Shown piece after piece: positions 36,302 to 44,746 of a stretch of DNA of 64,000 nt (position 1 is the stretch's first letter; each line of letters begins with the position of its first letter). The position numbers and the translations under genes were made by a program. The DNA comes from an uncultured Chloroflexales bacterium (GTDB lineage Bacteria > Chloroflexota > Chloroflexia > Chloroflexales > Chloroflexaceae): assembly GCA_937902315.1 (NCBI GenBank), contig CALGUG010000059.1:372001-436000 (forward strand), in the 5' to 3' direction. Below the pieces are notes generated by a model. It was given only the letters and a program-made list of their open reading frames with translations. It ran no database searches and was not told where the DNA came from.

Positions 36302-37488
36302 TGACTGACTCGACAGATCAATCCCTTCAGGTATTCTCCTTCAGGAAACGAGAGCAACACGGGATGGTCGGGCGATTGCGTGAGCCGCTCCACAATCTGT
36401 ACATCGCGGCGGGCATCGACTGCCGCGCCGAAGATGACCTTTTGGAACAGATCGGCGCTCACCAGACCGGAACAACTAAAGGTAGCTAAGATACCGCCAG
36501 GTCGCAAGATTTGCATAGCGATAAGGTTGATATCTTTATACCCTCGGGTCGCACGCTCGACTTGCGCCTGACTATGTGCAAACTTGGGCGGGTCGAGAAT
36601 GATAACGTCGAATGTACGTCCCTCGTGACGGTACTGCCGCAAAATGCGGAATACGTCGCCCTCGATGGCTTCAACCGGGGTTTGCACCCCATTTAGTTGA
36701 AGGTTGGCTCGCATCGTTTCGATTGCGAGCGCGCTGCTATCGACGGCGGTGATATGGGCAGCGCCTGCTCCAGCTGCCCAGACCTCAAACGCTCCAGTGT
36801 AGCTGAAGAAACTTGCAACTTCTGCTTGGGCACAGTAGGCTGCCACACGCCGTCGATTCTCTGCTTGGTCGAGATAAAAGCCTGTTTTCTGACCAGCAGC
36901 AATATCAACGTAGAACTGATAGTCGAAGTGTCGACTGGTATGATTTGAAGGTGGTTGTTGGCCCCAAAGCAAACCTTCGCGTGGCTCAAGGTTCTCTTTT
37001 TCAAGAACCGAGACATCGCTCCGTTCGTAGATTCCCTTAGGTTCAAGCAGTTCGACTAAAAGTTGAACGATCTCGTCGCTGCGGCGTGCCATACCTTGGG
37101 TCAGCAGTTGAATGCTAAGGTAATCGCCAAATTTGTCAACGATTAGACCCGGTAAGCCATCAGATTCCGCATAGACTAAACGACAACTATCGGTTGCACC
37201 GCTCGCTGCAAGATAGGATTGTCGCGCTTGAATAGCTCGCTCGAGGCGGCGGCGCAGAAAGGCCCGATCGATCGCCTCATCTGGATTCCAAGTATATAAG
37301 CGTACTCGGATCTGGGAATCTTGGCTCCATAGGCCGCGAGCTAACCATTCACCACTCTCTGATTGTACATCTACTACATCGCCGCGTCCAACATAGCCCC
37401 GTACAGAGGCGATTGCGCCTGAAAAGATCCAAGGATGTCGTTGTTGGATTGGGCGTTCACGCCCAGCGCGGACTGTAACTGTCGCCAT
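36298..37488 (-). CDS. RlmI-like class I rRNA (cytosine) methyltransferase
   Basis: 396 residues: N-terminal PUA domain ('VTVRAGRERPIQQRHPWIFSGAIASVRGYVGRGDVVDVQ'), central EEHEE-like region, and a Rossmann SAM-binding domain ('VASFFSYTGAFEVWAAGAGAAHITAVDSSALAI', catalytic-type 'DVIILDPPKFA', 'FSCSGLVSADLF'). Closest known member is E. coli RlmI, m5C1962 of 23S rRNA; target here inferred. The ATG at 37488 has AAGGGA 8 nt upstream; longer in-frame starts exist to 37542. Its stop overlaps the argJ start by ATGA. Confidence 0.9.
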   Translation of the reverse strand: MATVTVRAGRERPIQQRHPWIFSGAIASVRGYVGRGDVVDVQSESGEWLARGLWSQDSQIRVRLYTWNPDEAIDRAFLRRRLERAIQARQSYLAASGATDSCRLVYAESDGLPGLIVDKFGDYLSIQLLTQGMARRSDEIVQLLVELLEPKGIYERSDVSVLEKENLEPREGLLWGQQPPSNHTSRHFDYQFYVDIAAGQKTGFYLDQAENRRRVAAYCAQAEVASFFSYTGAFEVWAAGAGAAHITAVDSSALAIETMRANLQLNGVQTPVEAIEGDVFRILRQYRHEGRTFDVIILDPPKFAHSQAQVERATRGYKDINLIAMQILRPGGILATFSCSGLVSADLFQKVIFGAAVDARRDVQIVERLTQSPDHPVLLSFPEGEYLKGLICRVSQ

Positions 37489-37790
37489 GCACATATCCCT
37501 TACATTTTTGCTTACTGTAACACGGCGTTTTGCTATGGTCAAGCCTTAAATGAAAAATACTACATATGTTCGTGTTACGGGTTGCTACGACGTTTGAAAA
37601 AACGTCACACTGTATTGAAACATACTCCGATCAAGCTGTAAAGCGTGATTATTCAAGACCGAAAGGCATAGGCTGTGAAAAGAAAATAGGGGATAAGCAG
37701 CGAGTACTAGGGTCGTCTTGTGGTGGTAATCTTCCTATGGTAGGATGAAAGTGAATAAATAGTTATCTCGTGCCATTGGAGTCATCACTC

Positions 37791-38525
37791 GTGAAACTTG
37801 AAGGAACCCTTGGCATTTTCTCCTTGCGCGAACTCATAGAGATGAGCATCTATAGCTCGGTCTTGGGCGTGCTTCAGCTACAAACGTCTCAGCAAGTAGG
37901 CCGCATCTTCTTTCGAGATGGTGAGGCCTATCATTGCACCTACGGCGAGCTTGTTGGCGAAGATGCTTTGGTTGCTCTTTTTGAGCTGCAGGAAGCGAGC
38001 TTTACCTTTGAGGCAGATATTGTCTCGGAAGAAGATACCTTGTGGGGCGATATCGATAGCCTGATGTCGCGCTGTGAAGAGCTTGCTTTGCGCTGGCGCG
38101 AAGTGCGCAAACAGCTTCCTCCTTATGAACATATTACGCTTCAACTCTTGCGCAAGGTTGAAAATAGTGGCTTTGATTTCGAGGCTATTCACTATTCAAT
38201 CGTTCCCGCTATCGATGGAGAACGAACGCTTGAAGAGATCGCCGAATATATGGCGCTCGATCGTTTAAGCGTGTATGAATACGCTGTGCGTTTGCAGGCC
38301 GAAGGCGTAGTTGCTCTGCAGCCGGGCAAGCCCAAGCCGAAACAGTCACCCATCTATAGCCCATTGGTCGAAACTGCTTCTCATTCCGATCCGCTCGACC
38401 GAATCTTTTCGTCGTTGCAAAGCGATCAGACACTTGGCGTACAGCCTGCTTCTAATGGTCATACTCAAGCGGCCAACCACCTCTCGCCTGAGGAAGAGCG
38501 TATTCTGCGAATTTTGCGAAGCTAA
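37791..38525 (+). CDS. DUF4388 (PatA-N-like) protein
   Basis: N-terminal DUF4388 domain: 'LEGTLGIFSLRELIEMSIYSSVLGVLQLQTSQQVGRIFFRDGEAYHCTYGELVGEDALVALFELQEASFTFEADI'. A linker then leads to a winged-helix-like domain ('YSIVPAIDGERTLEEIAEYMALDRLSVYEYAVRLQAEGVVAL') and a disordered tail. The GTG at 37791 is chosen because GGAG lies upstream and the family begins with this LEGxL motif; a GTG at 37770 is the alternative. The domain is a putative signalling adaptor often tied to gliding. A paralogue's C-terminus opens the window at 2-523. Confidence 0.9.
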   Translation: MKLEGTLGIFSLRELIEMSIYSSVLGVLQLQTSQQVGRIFFRDGEAYHCTYGELVGEDALVALFELQEASFTFEADIVSEEDTLWGDIDSLMSRCEELALRWREVRKQLPPYEHITLQLLRKVENSGFDFEAIHYSIVPAIDGERTLEEIAEYMALDRLSVYEYAVRLQAEGVVALQPGKPKPKQSPIYSPLVETASHSDPLDRIFSSLQSDQTLGVQPASNGHTQAANHLSPEEERILRILRS

Positions 38526-38664
38526 CAACGACTCTTTCTAGAGTTCTGCTCAGTCTGCTTAGAAGCATTTTGCGACCTGTTATAACTATTTCGAACCTCG
38601 ATGTAAGGCTTTGCATCGAGGTTTACTACTATTTATAGTATTTTTGAATACGCCTTTGTTGATC

Positions 38665-38692
38665 TTGTACTTCGCGCCAGCTCTGTTATAAT
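38665..38692 (+). promoter_or_regulatory. Sigma-70-type promoter upstream of the cofE leader
   Basis: TTGTAC (38665-38670), 16-nt spacer, perfect TATAAT (38687-38692). Predicted transcription start about 38699, right where the foldable region begins. Confidence 0.82.
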
Positions 38693-38698
38693 GCCTTC

Positions 38699-39013
38699 AG
38701 CCGAATCGCGATTGTCCTCATCAGCTTAAAACGAGCGATCTAAGAGAGATCGTGCTCTTTGCGAGTCTCCACTGATCGTCTTAGGCTGTTTTGACTACAA
38801 TCCGCTCGCCTACGACTGTCGCCATGTGTCGAACACAGGGCAGTCGGCGAGGAAGACGACCTCGTTATGGGAGCGCGCTGCGATTTCGCCTGTTGGTTGA
38901 GACTAGGATGGCCCAGCCGATCTGGTCAAAGTGTGTACAGGCCGATACCACCACGAGACATGCCTCAAGCACCCATCCTCTTTCAATTAGGTTTCGATCA
39001 TCATAAACAATCG
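38699..39013 (+). ncRNA. Candidate structured RNA or long leader ahead of the F420 genes
   Basis: About 315 nt with no ORF but many consistent helices: ends CGATTGT/ACAATCG (38709-38715, 39007-39013); CAGCTTAAAACGA with TCGTCTTAGGCTG (38722-38734, 38776-38788; one wobble, one mismatch), enclosing GAGC-GATCT/AGATC-GCTC (38733-38757); CTCGC...CGACTG/CAGTCG-GCGAG (38805-38851); GGTTGA-AGGATGG with CCATCCT-TCAATT (38896-38911, 38973-38988). A further hairpin follows at 39099-39124 before cofE. I found no diagnostic motif of RNase P, tmRNA, SRP, 6S RNA or a known riboswitch. It could be standalone or cis-acting. Confidence 0.5.
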
Positions 39014-39193
39014 GAGTGCTAGCCCTTCAATTTTGATGAGATAGATGTGAACAAAGGGCAGCTTAGATGCATCTTTCAAGGCGGGTTTTTTGTGGCTGCG
39101 CCCGACGCTGTGCGCGAGCGGGCGATGTGTGATGCATTGGGCATAAACCTAACGAAATAGCGCATATTGGTGTAGAAATCGAGGAATCAGCTC

Positions 39194-39952
39194 ATGGTTA
39201 ATGAGTTACGCATACGAGCCGTTACAGGTATCGGAGAGGTCGTACAAGGTACCGATCTCGCCAGTCTGATCGTCGACGCCTTGAATGCTCAGGGCGATCG
39301 TTTGCAAGATGGCGATATTTTGGTAGTAACTCAGAAGATCGTCTCGAAGGCCGAAGGGCGGGTGGTCAAGGTCGATGAGATCGAGCCGTCGCCTTTTGCG
39401 GAAGCGATCGCTAAGCAAGGCCATCGCGATGCGCGCCACTACGAAGTGGTTTTGCGCGAGAGCGCCCGCATTGTGCGCATGGATCGCGGTGTGTTGATCA
39501 CGGAAACACACCATGGTTGGATCTGCGCGAACGCTGGCGTCGATGAGTCGAACGTCGCAGGCGGACGCACGGTAACGCTGTTGCCGGTCGACTCGGACCA
39601 TTCGGCAAGTGTGATTCGTCGCGCCATCAAAGAGCGCTTGGGCGTTGAGGTGGCGGTGATCATTACCGATACCTTTGGGCGTCCTTGGCGTCATGGTCAG
39701 GTCAACTTTGCGATCGGTGTTTCGGGCATCAACGCGGTGATGGATTATCGCGGCCTGCCCGATGCCTATGGCTATGAGATGCACGCGACAGCCATCGCGA
39801 TCGCCGATGAGTTGGCGGCAGCCGGTGAGCTAGTGATGAATAAAACCGACCAAGTTCCGGTCGCTTTGATCCGTGGTTATCGCTACGAGGTCGCCGAAGA
39901 AGGTAGCTCGCGACAGCTCTTGCGCGACCCTGCAAAGGATATGTTTCGGTGA
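39194..39952 (+). CDS. cofE: Coenzyme F420-0:L-glutamate ligase
   Basis: 252 residues. GTP-dependent addition of glutamates to F420-0. Signature segments: 'GDILVVTQKIVSKAEGRVV', 'ICANAGVDESNV', 'LPVDSDHSASVIRRAIKERLGVEVAVIITDTFGRPWRHGQVNFAIGVSG' and 'ELVMNKTDQVPVALIRGY'. In mycobacterial FbiB this domain is fused to a nitroreductase-fold domain; here it is separate, but the next gene encodes that domain and overlaps by GTGA (39949-39952). GAGGA precedes the ATG. A long structured leader lies upstream. Confidence 0.96.
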   Translation: MVNELRIRAVTGIGEVVQGTDLASLIVDALNAQGDRLQDGDILVVTQKIVSKAEGRVVKVDEIEPSPFAEAIAKQGHRDARHYEVVLRESARIVRMDRGVLITETHHGWICANAGVDESNVAGGRTVTLLPVDSDHSASVIRRAIKERLGVEVAVIITDTFGRPWRHGQVNFAIGVSGINAVMDYRGLPDAYGYEMHATAIAIADELAAAGELVMNKTDQVPVALIRGYRYEVAEEGSSRQLLRDPAKDMFR

Positions 39953-40545
39953 AAGAGATCATTCAAGGGCGGCGCTCAGTGCGGGCCTTTTTGCCCAAAC
40001 CTGTTCCTACAGAGGCGCTCGACGAGATCTTGGAGGCGGCTCGTTGGGCACCTTCGCCCCATGGCCGCCAGCCATGGCGCTTTGTGGTGCTGACCAAGCG
40101 CGAGACTCGTGAACGACTCGCGTCGGCCATGGGCGAGCGTTGGCGACGCCAATTGGCGCTCGACGGACAAGATGAAGCGATCATCAACCTGCGCCAGGCG
40201 AAGTCGCATCAGCGTATTATCGAAGCGCCCGTGATCATTTTACCCTGCCTCTATCTGGAAGATCTGGATCGTTACCCCGATGAAGAGCGCCAGGCTGCCG
40301 AAACAACCATGGCGATTCAAAGTTTGGGCTGTGCGATCCAAAACATGCTGTTGATGGCTTTTAGTTTAGGTCTGGACACAGGTTGGATGTGTGCACCACT
40401 CTTTTGTCCTGACACGGTGCGGGCAGCGTTAGGTTTGAGCGAGACCTTGATACCACACGCTTTAATACCGCTCGGCTATGCTGCGAAAGATCCGGTGCGG
40501 CGTGCGCGCCGACCGCTCGAAGAACTCGTTATTCGCCTCGATTGA
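39949..40545 (+). CDS. Nitroreductase-fold flavoprotein, FbiB C-terminal type
   Basis: 198 residues, GTG start overlapping the cofE stop. Nitroreductase features: 'IIQGRRSVRAFLPKPVPTEALDEILEAARWAPSPHGRQPWRFVVLTK' (FMN-binding R-R-S and P-S-x-x-x-x-Q-P-W) and 'AIQSLGCAIQNMLLMAFSLGLDTGWMC', ending 'PLGYAAKDPVRRARRPLEELV'. Because the C-terminal domain of mycobacterial FbiB reduces dehydro-F420-0 using FMNH2, and this gene is translationally coupled to cofE, I infer the same reductase role here as a split subunit. Confidence 0.88.
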   Translation: MKEIIQGRRSVRAFLPKPVPTEALDEILEAARWAPSPHGRQPWRFVVLTKRETRERLASAMGERWRRQLALDGQDEAIINLRQAKSHQRIIEAPVIILPCLYLEDLDRYPDEERQAAETTMAIQSLGCAIQNMLLMAFSLGLDTGWMCAPLFCPDTVRAALGLSETLIPHALIPLGYAAKDPVRRARRPLEELVIRLD

Positions 40546-40560
40546 TCAAGGAAGATTGTG

Positions 40561-41817
40561 ATGAGCGAGATACGACTGCTCAACGAAGCAGATCTTGATG
40601 GCTATATTCGGGTGCTGGGCAACGCCTATCCCGATTTTATGAACGCGAACCCAAGCCCAAGCGATTACGAAGCATATAAGAAGCGTCTCTACAACACGAT
40701 CTACGAAGAGCCGAACATCCATATCTATGGCTTGTTTCGCGACAACGAGCTCAACGGCTTGATGCAGCTCTACGACTTCACCATGAACTACGATGGCACG
40801 GATGTCGGCATGGGCGGCGTCGGTATGGTGGCGGTTGATTTCTACCACAAGAAAGCTAAAGTCGCTAAGGAGCTGATCGAGTTCTATCTGCGCTATTACC
40901 GCGAGCGTGAGGTGCCCTTCGCCGCGCTTTACCCCTTCCGCCCCGATTTTTACAAGCAGATGGGCTTTGGTTACGGCACCAAGATGAATCAGTACAATCT
41001 GTTGCCCGCCGCCCTGCCGAGCAAGGGCAATCGCAAGGCAGTGCGCCCGCTGCAGAGCAGCGAAAAAGAGCAGATCGCTGAATGTTATATGCGCGCTTAT
41101 GCCAAAAACCATGGTCTGTTCGCCAAGGTTGCTAAAGACTTCAACCGTATCTTCGAGAACAGCGCCTTCCGCGTGCTGGGCTACGAGCGCGATGGTGAAC
41201 TGCGCGGCTTCAGCGTTTTTCAGTTCCTTAGCGATCCTGCGACGCGCACCAACGATCTCGAGATCTATGAGTTTGTCTACGAAGATCGCGACGCTCTGGC
41301 GGCCCTGCTGGCCTTCTACAACAGCCAAGCCGATCAGATCAAACGCATCCGTTTCAACAGCCAAGATCCCCACTTTCACCACCTGTTGAGCGATATCAGC
41401 GACGGCGGCAATATGGTGGTGCGTCCGATCGCTCACCAGAGCAACCGCGCTGGCGTGGCGGTGATGTACCGCGTGATCGATACGGCTGGAGCTTTTGAGG
41501 CGCTGAGCGAGCATAACTTCGGCAATCAGAATCTGACCGTGAAGTTTGCGATTCGCGATACGTTTCTGCCAGAGAATGCCGTTCCGGTAACGGTTCGCTT
41601 TAGCGACGGCAAACCGAGCGTTCTCGGCTCCGATGCGGCCTACGATTGCGAAGTTTCGCTGGATATCGCTGAGTTCTCATCGCTCTTTATGGGCGTTGTG
41701 CCTTTTACTATGCTGCATCTTTATGGCTTGGCCGAGATCTCAGATGAGAGCCAGATCGCAGCCGTCGATGCACTCTTCCGAACCAGCCAGCCTCCGATCT
41801 GTATGTCACGTTTCTAG
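40561..41817 (+). CDS. Eis-like GNAT N-acetyltransferase
   Basis: 418 residues: tandem GNAT folds ('EIRLLNEADLDGYIRVLGNAYPDF', acetyl-CoA loop region 'GVGMVAVDFYHKKAKVAKELIEFYLRYYRERE', 'LYPFRPDFYKQMGFGYGTKMNQY') and a C-terminal SCP2-like domain ('VKFAIRDTFLPENAVPVTVRFSDGKPSV'). This is the architecture of Eis and its relatives, which acetylate amines including aminoglycosides; substrate here unknown. ATG at 40561 has AAGGAAG at proper spacing; a GTG at 40558 is too close. Its place inside the F420 gene run may be functional or incidental. Confidence 0.9.
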   Translation: MSEIRLLNEADLDGYIRVLGNAYPDFMNANPSPSDYEAYKKRLYNTIYEEPNIHIYGLFRDNELNGLMQLYDFTMNYDGTDVGMGGVGMVAVDFYHKKAKVAKELIEFYLRYYREREVPFAALYPFRPDFYKQMGFGYGTKMNQYNLLPAALPSKGNRKAVRPLQSSEKEQIAECYMRAYAKNHGLFAKVAKDFNRIFENSAFRVLGYERDGELRGFSVFQFLSDPATRTNDLEIYEFVYEDRDALAALLAFYNSQADQIKRIRFNSQDPHFHHLLSDISDGGNMVVRPIAHQSNRAGVAVMYRVIDTAGAFEALSEHNFGNQNLTVKFAIRDTFLPENAVPVTVRFSDGKPSVLGSDAAYDCEVSLDIAEFSSLFMGVVPFTMLHLYGLAEISDESQIAAVDALFRTSQPPICMSRF

Positions 41818-41912
41818 AGCGAGTGTTGAGGAATTTGAGCGAGTGGAAGCACTCGATTCGTCCTTTGAGACCAAACAGCTGATCGTTATGACGCTTTTGA
41901 GCGGAGGTTTGT

Positions 41913-42842
41913 ATGATTGTGACCCTTGCTGGGGGTGTGGGCGCCGCTCGTTTTCTAGAAGGAGTGGTGCAAGTTGTTGATCCGTCTCAAGTGACTGCGA
42001 TCGTCAACACGGGCGACGATATGGTGATGCATGGCCTCTACATCTCGCCCGATCTCGATATCGTGATCTGTACCTTGGCCGACCAGATCGACCGCAAACA
42101 GGGCTGGGGCATTGTCGACGACACCTACAACTGTATGGAGTGGCTGACCAAGTTGGGCGCGCCCAATTGGTTCAACCTTGGCGATAAAGATCTGGCGCTC
42201 CATATCCAACGCACGGCCCTGCTGCGCGAAGGTCTCAGCTTGGCCGAGATCACCGATCGCTTTCGGAAAGCCTTGGGCGTTGGCATTCGCGTCTTGCCCA
42301 TGAGCAATCAGCCCGTTCCGACTCACGTCGTGACGCCCCTCGGCGAGATGCATTTTGAAGAGTATTTCGTCAAGCATCGCGCCCAGCTCGAACTGCTCGA
42401 TATCCGTTTTGTCGGAGTGGAACAGGCCCAGCCGACTCCCGGTCTGCTCGAAGCCATCGGCGAGGCCGAGATCGTTTTGATCGCGCCTAGCAATCCGATT
42501 GTGAGCGTTGGGACGATTTTGAGCGTGCCAGGTGTACGAGCCGCTCTCGATGCGACTAGCGCGCCGATTGTGGCGGTCAGCCCGATCGTGGGCGGCATGG
42601 CGATCAAAGGGCCAGCGGTCGCGATGTTGCAACTGCGCGGGATCGAGGCCAGCGCGCTGGGTATCGCGCGTTACTATCAAGGTCTGATCGACGCTTTGGT
42701 GATCGACAACGTTGATGCAGCGCTCGCTCCGCAGATCGAAGAGCTAGGCATTCGTGCGGTTGTGACCGATACGATTATGCGTGGTCCGGCCGAAAAAGCG
42801 GCTTTGGCTCAGACTACAATAGCGGCGGCCCGTGCTTTGTAG
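41913..42842 (+). CDS. cofD: 2-phospho-L-lactate transferase (CofD/FbiA)
   Basis: 309 residues. Transfers the lactyl- (or enolpyruvyl-) phosphate group to FO to make F420-0 or its dehydro form. 'MIVTLAGGVGAARFLEGV' (nucleotide-binding start), 'IVNTGDDMVMHGLYISPDLDIV', 'GWGIVDDTYNCMEWLTKLGAPNWFNLGDKDLALHIQRT', 'IAPSNPIVSVGTIL' and 'VSPIVGGMAIKGPA' are all typical. GGAGG precedes the ATG. Lies 95 nt after the Eis-like gene. Confidence 0.96.
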   Translation: MIVTLAGGVGAARFLEGVVQVVDPSQVTAIVNTGDDMVMHGLYISPDLDIVICTLADQIDRKQGWGIVDDTYNCMEWLTKLGAPNWFNLGDKDLALHIQRTALLREGLSLAEITDRFRKALGVGIRVLPMSNQPVPTHVVTPLGEMHFEEYFVKHRAQLELLDIRFVGVEQAQPTPGLLEAIGEAEIVLIAPSNPIVSVGTILSVPGVRAALDATSAPIVAVSPIVGGMAIKGPAVAMLQLRGIEASALGIARYYQGLIDALVIDNVDAALAPQIEELGIRAVVTDTIMRGPAEKAALAQTTIAAARAL

Positions 42843-42881
42843 TATCATACTGGTAGCCGAGCGCCAAACAACTCATCATCT

Positions 42882-43046
42882 GAAATCCGCTTGAATCATG
42901 GTATGTTGGGCGGCCTTTCGGCACACAGCTACAACAGCGAGGTTACGGGCGAGCTGTTGGTAGCCGAAGGCGGACGCGCTAGCGACCCTCTTTGGGGAAG
43001 TGACCAAGCCGCCAGAGTACTGAAGTGATCAAACCGATTTGGTATC
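42882..43046 (+). repeat. Core-repeat element with MITE-type terminus
   Basis: Fills the gap 42843-43161. The core repeat is at 42953-42981, inside a unit whose right end, CGATTTGGTATCA (43031-43043), matches the terminal inverted repeat of the 20140 and 46526 elements; the left end, CAAGCGGATTT, is degenerate. The centre (42903-43018) is the compensatory-change partner of 31670-31780. Confidence 0.82.
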
Positions 43047-43161
43047 AGTTACAACATTGCCTTGGTGTTGAGCTGCGATCACCAAGTTGAGCGTGGGCCA
43101 AGCTGTGTTACACCCGTAACACGATTGGCTCCGCTTTTTTCAGTTATTCAGAAAGGCCGAT

Positions 43162-44010
43162 ATGCCGAATCTGACTAATTATCACACTCATAACCGCTAT
43201 TGCGACGGCGATAGCTCGATCGAAGCGATGGTGCAGGCGGCCTACGAGAGCGGTCTCGAGGCGATCGGAATCAGCAGTCATTCATCGCTCGACTTCGATA
43301 CCTGGTGGTCGATCAAGCTCGATAAGCTGCCCTCCTATGTAGCCGAGGTTCGCCAGCTTCGTGAGAAGTACGCGGGCAAGATCGATGTCGTACTCGGCTT
43401 AGAACTCGACTATCTTCCCGGGCATGAACTTTTTTACCAAGAGCACTTCGCGCCCCTTGATCTCGACTATATGATCGGCTCGGTCCACTTCGTCGATAAA
43501 GACTTGCAGGGCAACGATTGGATGGTCGATTCGACGGCGGAAGACTTCGCCTACGGCGTCGAACACTACTGGGAGGGCGATGTACGCGCTCTGATCGAGC
43601 GTTACTACGAACTTGTGCGCCAAGCCTGTCGTGTGCCGGGCGTGGCGATTATGGGCCATTTCGATCGCATTAAGAAGTGGAACGATGGCCAGCGCTACTT
43701 CCGTGAAGACGAAGCTTGGTATGTTGACGCGATTGAAACGACCTTGGCGGCCTTCAAGCAAGCCAATGTGATCGTCGAACTCAATACGGCCTACGGTCTC
43801 AGGCCGATCGAGGAGTGTTATCCAAGCCCGTGGATTTTGCGACGCTGTGTTGAAGAGGGCATACCTTTGCAGATCAATAGCGATGCGCACAGTCCCAGTC
43901 AAATTACGGGCAGCTTCGATCAGGCCGTGCGTTTGCTCTTGAGCTTGGGCTGCCGTGAGGTCATGCGTTTTGAGGAGGGCCGTTGGCTTGCTCGACCTTT
44001 GCAAGCTTAG
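43162..44010 (+). CDS. PHP-domain histidinol-phosphatase (HisJ/HisK type)
   Basis: 282 residues. Metal-site motifs of the PHP family: 'NYHTHNRYCDGDSS' (HxH...D), 'GISSHSS', 'VVLGLELDYLPG', 'YMIGSVHFVD', 'VAIMGHFDRIKKW' and 'IPLQINSDAHSP'. The HTHxxxCDG start and 'SVHF' are characteristic of HisJ histidinol-phosphatases. Assignment to histidine biosynthesis is probable, but related PHP enzymes use other phosphoesters. It lies inside the F420 gene run behind a repeat, so it is probably transcribed with cofC downstream. Confidence 0.87.
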   Translation: MPNLTNYHTHNRYCDGDSSIEAMVQAAYESGLEAIGISSHSSLDFDTWWSIKLDKLPSYVAEVRQLREKYAGKIDVVLGLELDYLPGHELFYQEHFAPLDLDYMIGSVHFVDKDLQGNDWMVDSTAEDFAYGVEHYWEGDVRALIERYYELVRQACRVPGVAIMGHFDRIKKWNDGQRYFREDEAWYVDAIETTLAAFKQANVIVELNTAYGLRPIEECYPSPWILRRCVEEGIPLQINSDAHSPSQITGSFDQAVRLLLSLGCREVMRFEEGRWLARPLQA

Positions 44011-44050
44011 TTTGGCTTAGCTTGATTGTTTGGAGCCGCAGAGCACCATT

Positions 44051-44734
44051 ATGATACGAGAATCTGCTGCTATCTGGGCTTTGTTGCCGACCAAAATGCT
44101 TGATCGCGCCAAGACGCGCCTGGCCGGAGTGCTTTCGCCAGCTCAACGGCGTGCCTTGGTCTTGGCCATGGCCGAAGATGTGCTGGCGACCCTTGTGCGC
44201 GCGCCCGCCTTAGCGGGAGTGGCCCTGCTGAGCCGCGATCAGGCTGTGCGCGAGCTTGGGAGGCGCTACAACGCCTTGCTCTTAGACGATCCAAGCAGCG
44301 AGCTGAACGAATCGCTCGAAGCGGGCCGCACGCAACTGCACGATCTAGGAGCTTCGGCAATGCTGGTGGTGCCAGCCGATGTGCCCTTGATCAGCGCCGC
44401 CGATGTAGCCGCCCTCAGCGCTGCGATCGAGCAAGGTGCGGACTTGGTGTTAGCGCCCGATCGCGAAGCCAGCGGAACCAACGCCCTAGCGCTTAAGCTG
44501 AACGTACCCTTTCGCTTTCAGTTCGGTCTCCATAGCTTTCAGGTTCATCAATCTCAAGCGCGCCACAACAATCTCGCCCTACGCATTCATCGTTCTCATA
44601 CGCTTGGCCTCGATATTGACACCTTCGACGATCTTTGTCTGCTTTCGGAAATGTCCGGCGCTCAGACGACTCAAGCTCTGCTGCGCGAAACGCTCTTTGA
44701 GCCGCTGGGGCGTCTTGTTTGTACATCTGAATAA
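44051..44734 (+). CDS. cofC: 2-phospho-L-lactate guanylyltransferase (CofC/FbiD)
   Basis: 227 residues. Activates a three-carbon phosphate (2-phospholactate, phosphoenolpyruvate or 3-phosphoglycerate, depending on lineage) with GTP for CofD. Nucleotidyltransferase fold: 'WALLPTKMLDRAKTRLAGVLSPAQRRALVLAMAEDVL', 'LLDDPSSELNESLEAG', 'AMLVVPADVPLISAADV', 'DLVLAPDREASGTNALAL' and 'FQFGLHSFQVHQSQA'. ATG at 44051 fits the family start; a TTG at 44030 is possible. The preferred substrate cannot be read from sequence by eye. Confidence 0.93.
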   Translation: MIRESAAIWALLPTKMLDRAKTRLAGVLSPAQRRALVLAMAEDVLATLVRAPALAGVALLSRDQAVRELGRRYNALLLDDPSSELNESLEAGRTQLHDLGASAMLVVPADVPLISAADVAALSAAIEQGADLVLAPDREASGTNALALKLNVPFRFQFGLHSFQVHQSQARHNNLALRIHRSHTLGLDIDTFDDLCLLSEMSGAQTTQALLRETLFEPLGRLVCTSE

Positions 44735-44746
44735 GGAGAATAGATC

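Noticed and set aside
38699..39013. RNase P, tmRNA, SRP or 6S RNA as the identity of the structured region
   Set aside because: Conserved landmarks (RNase P GAGGAAAGTCC-type core, tmRNA T-arm and tag frame, SRP GGAAGGAAGCA-type tip) are not present. 6S cannot be excluded by eye, but the multi-arm shape does not fit.
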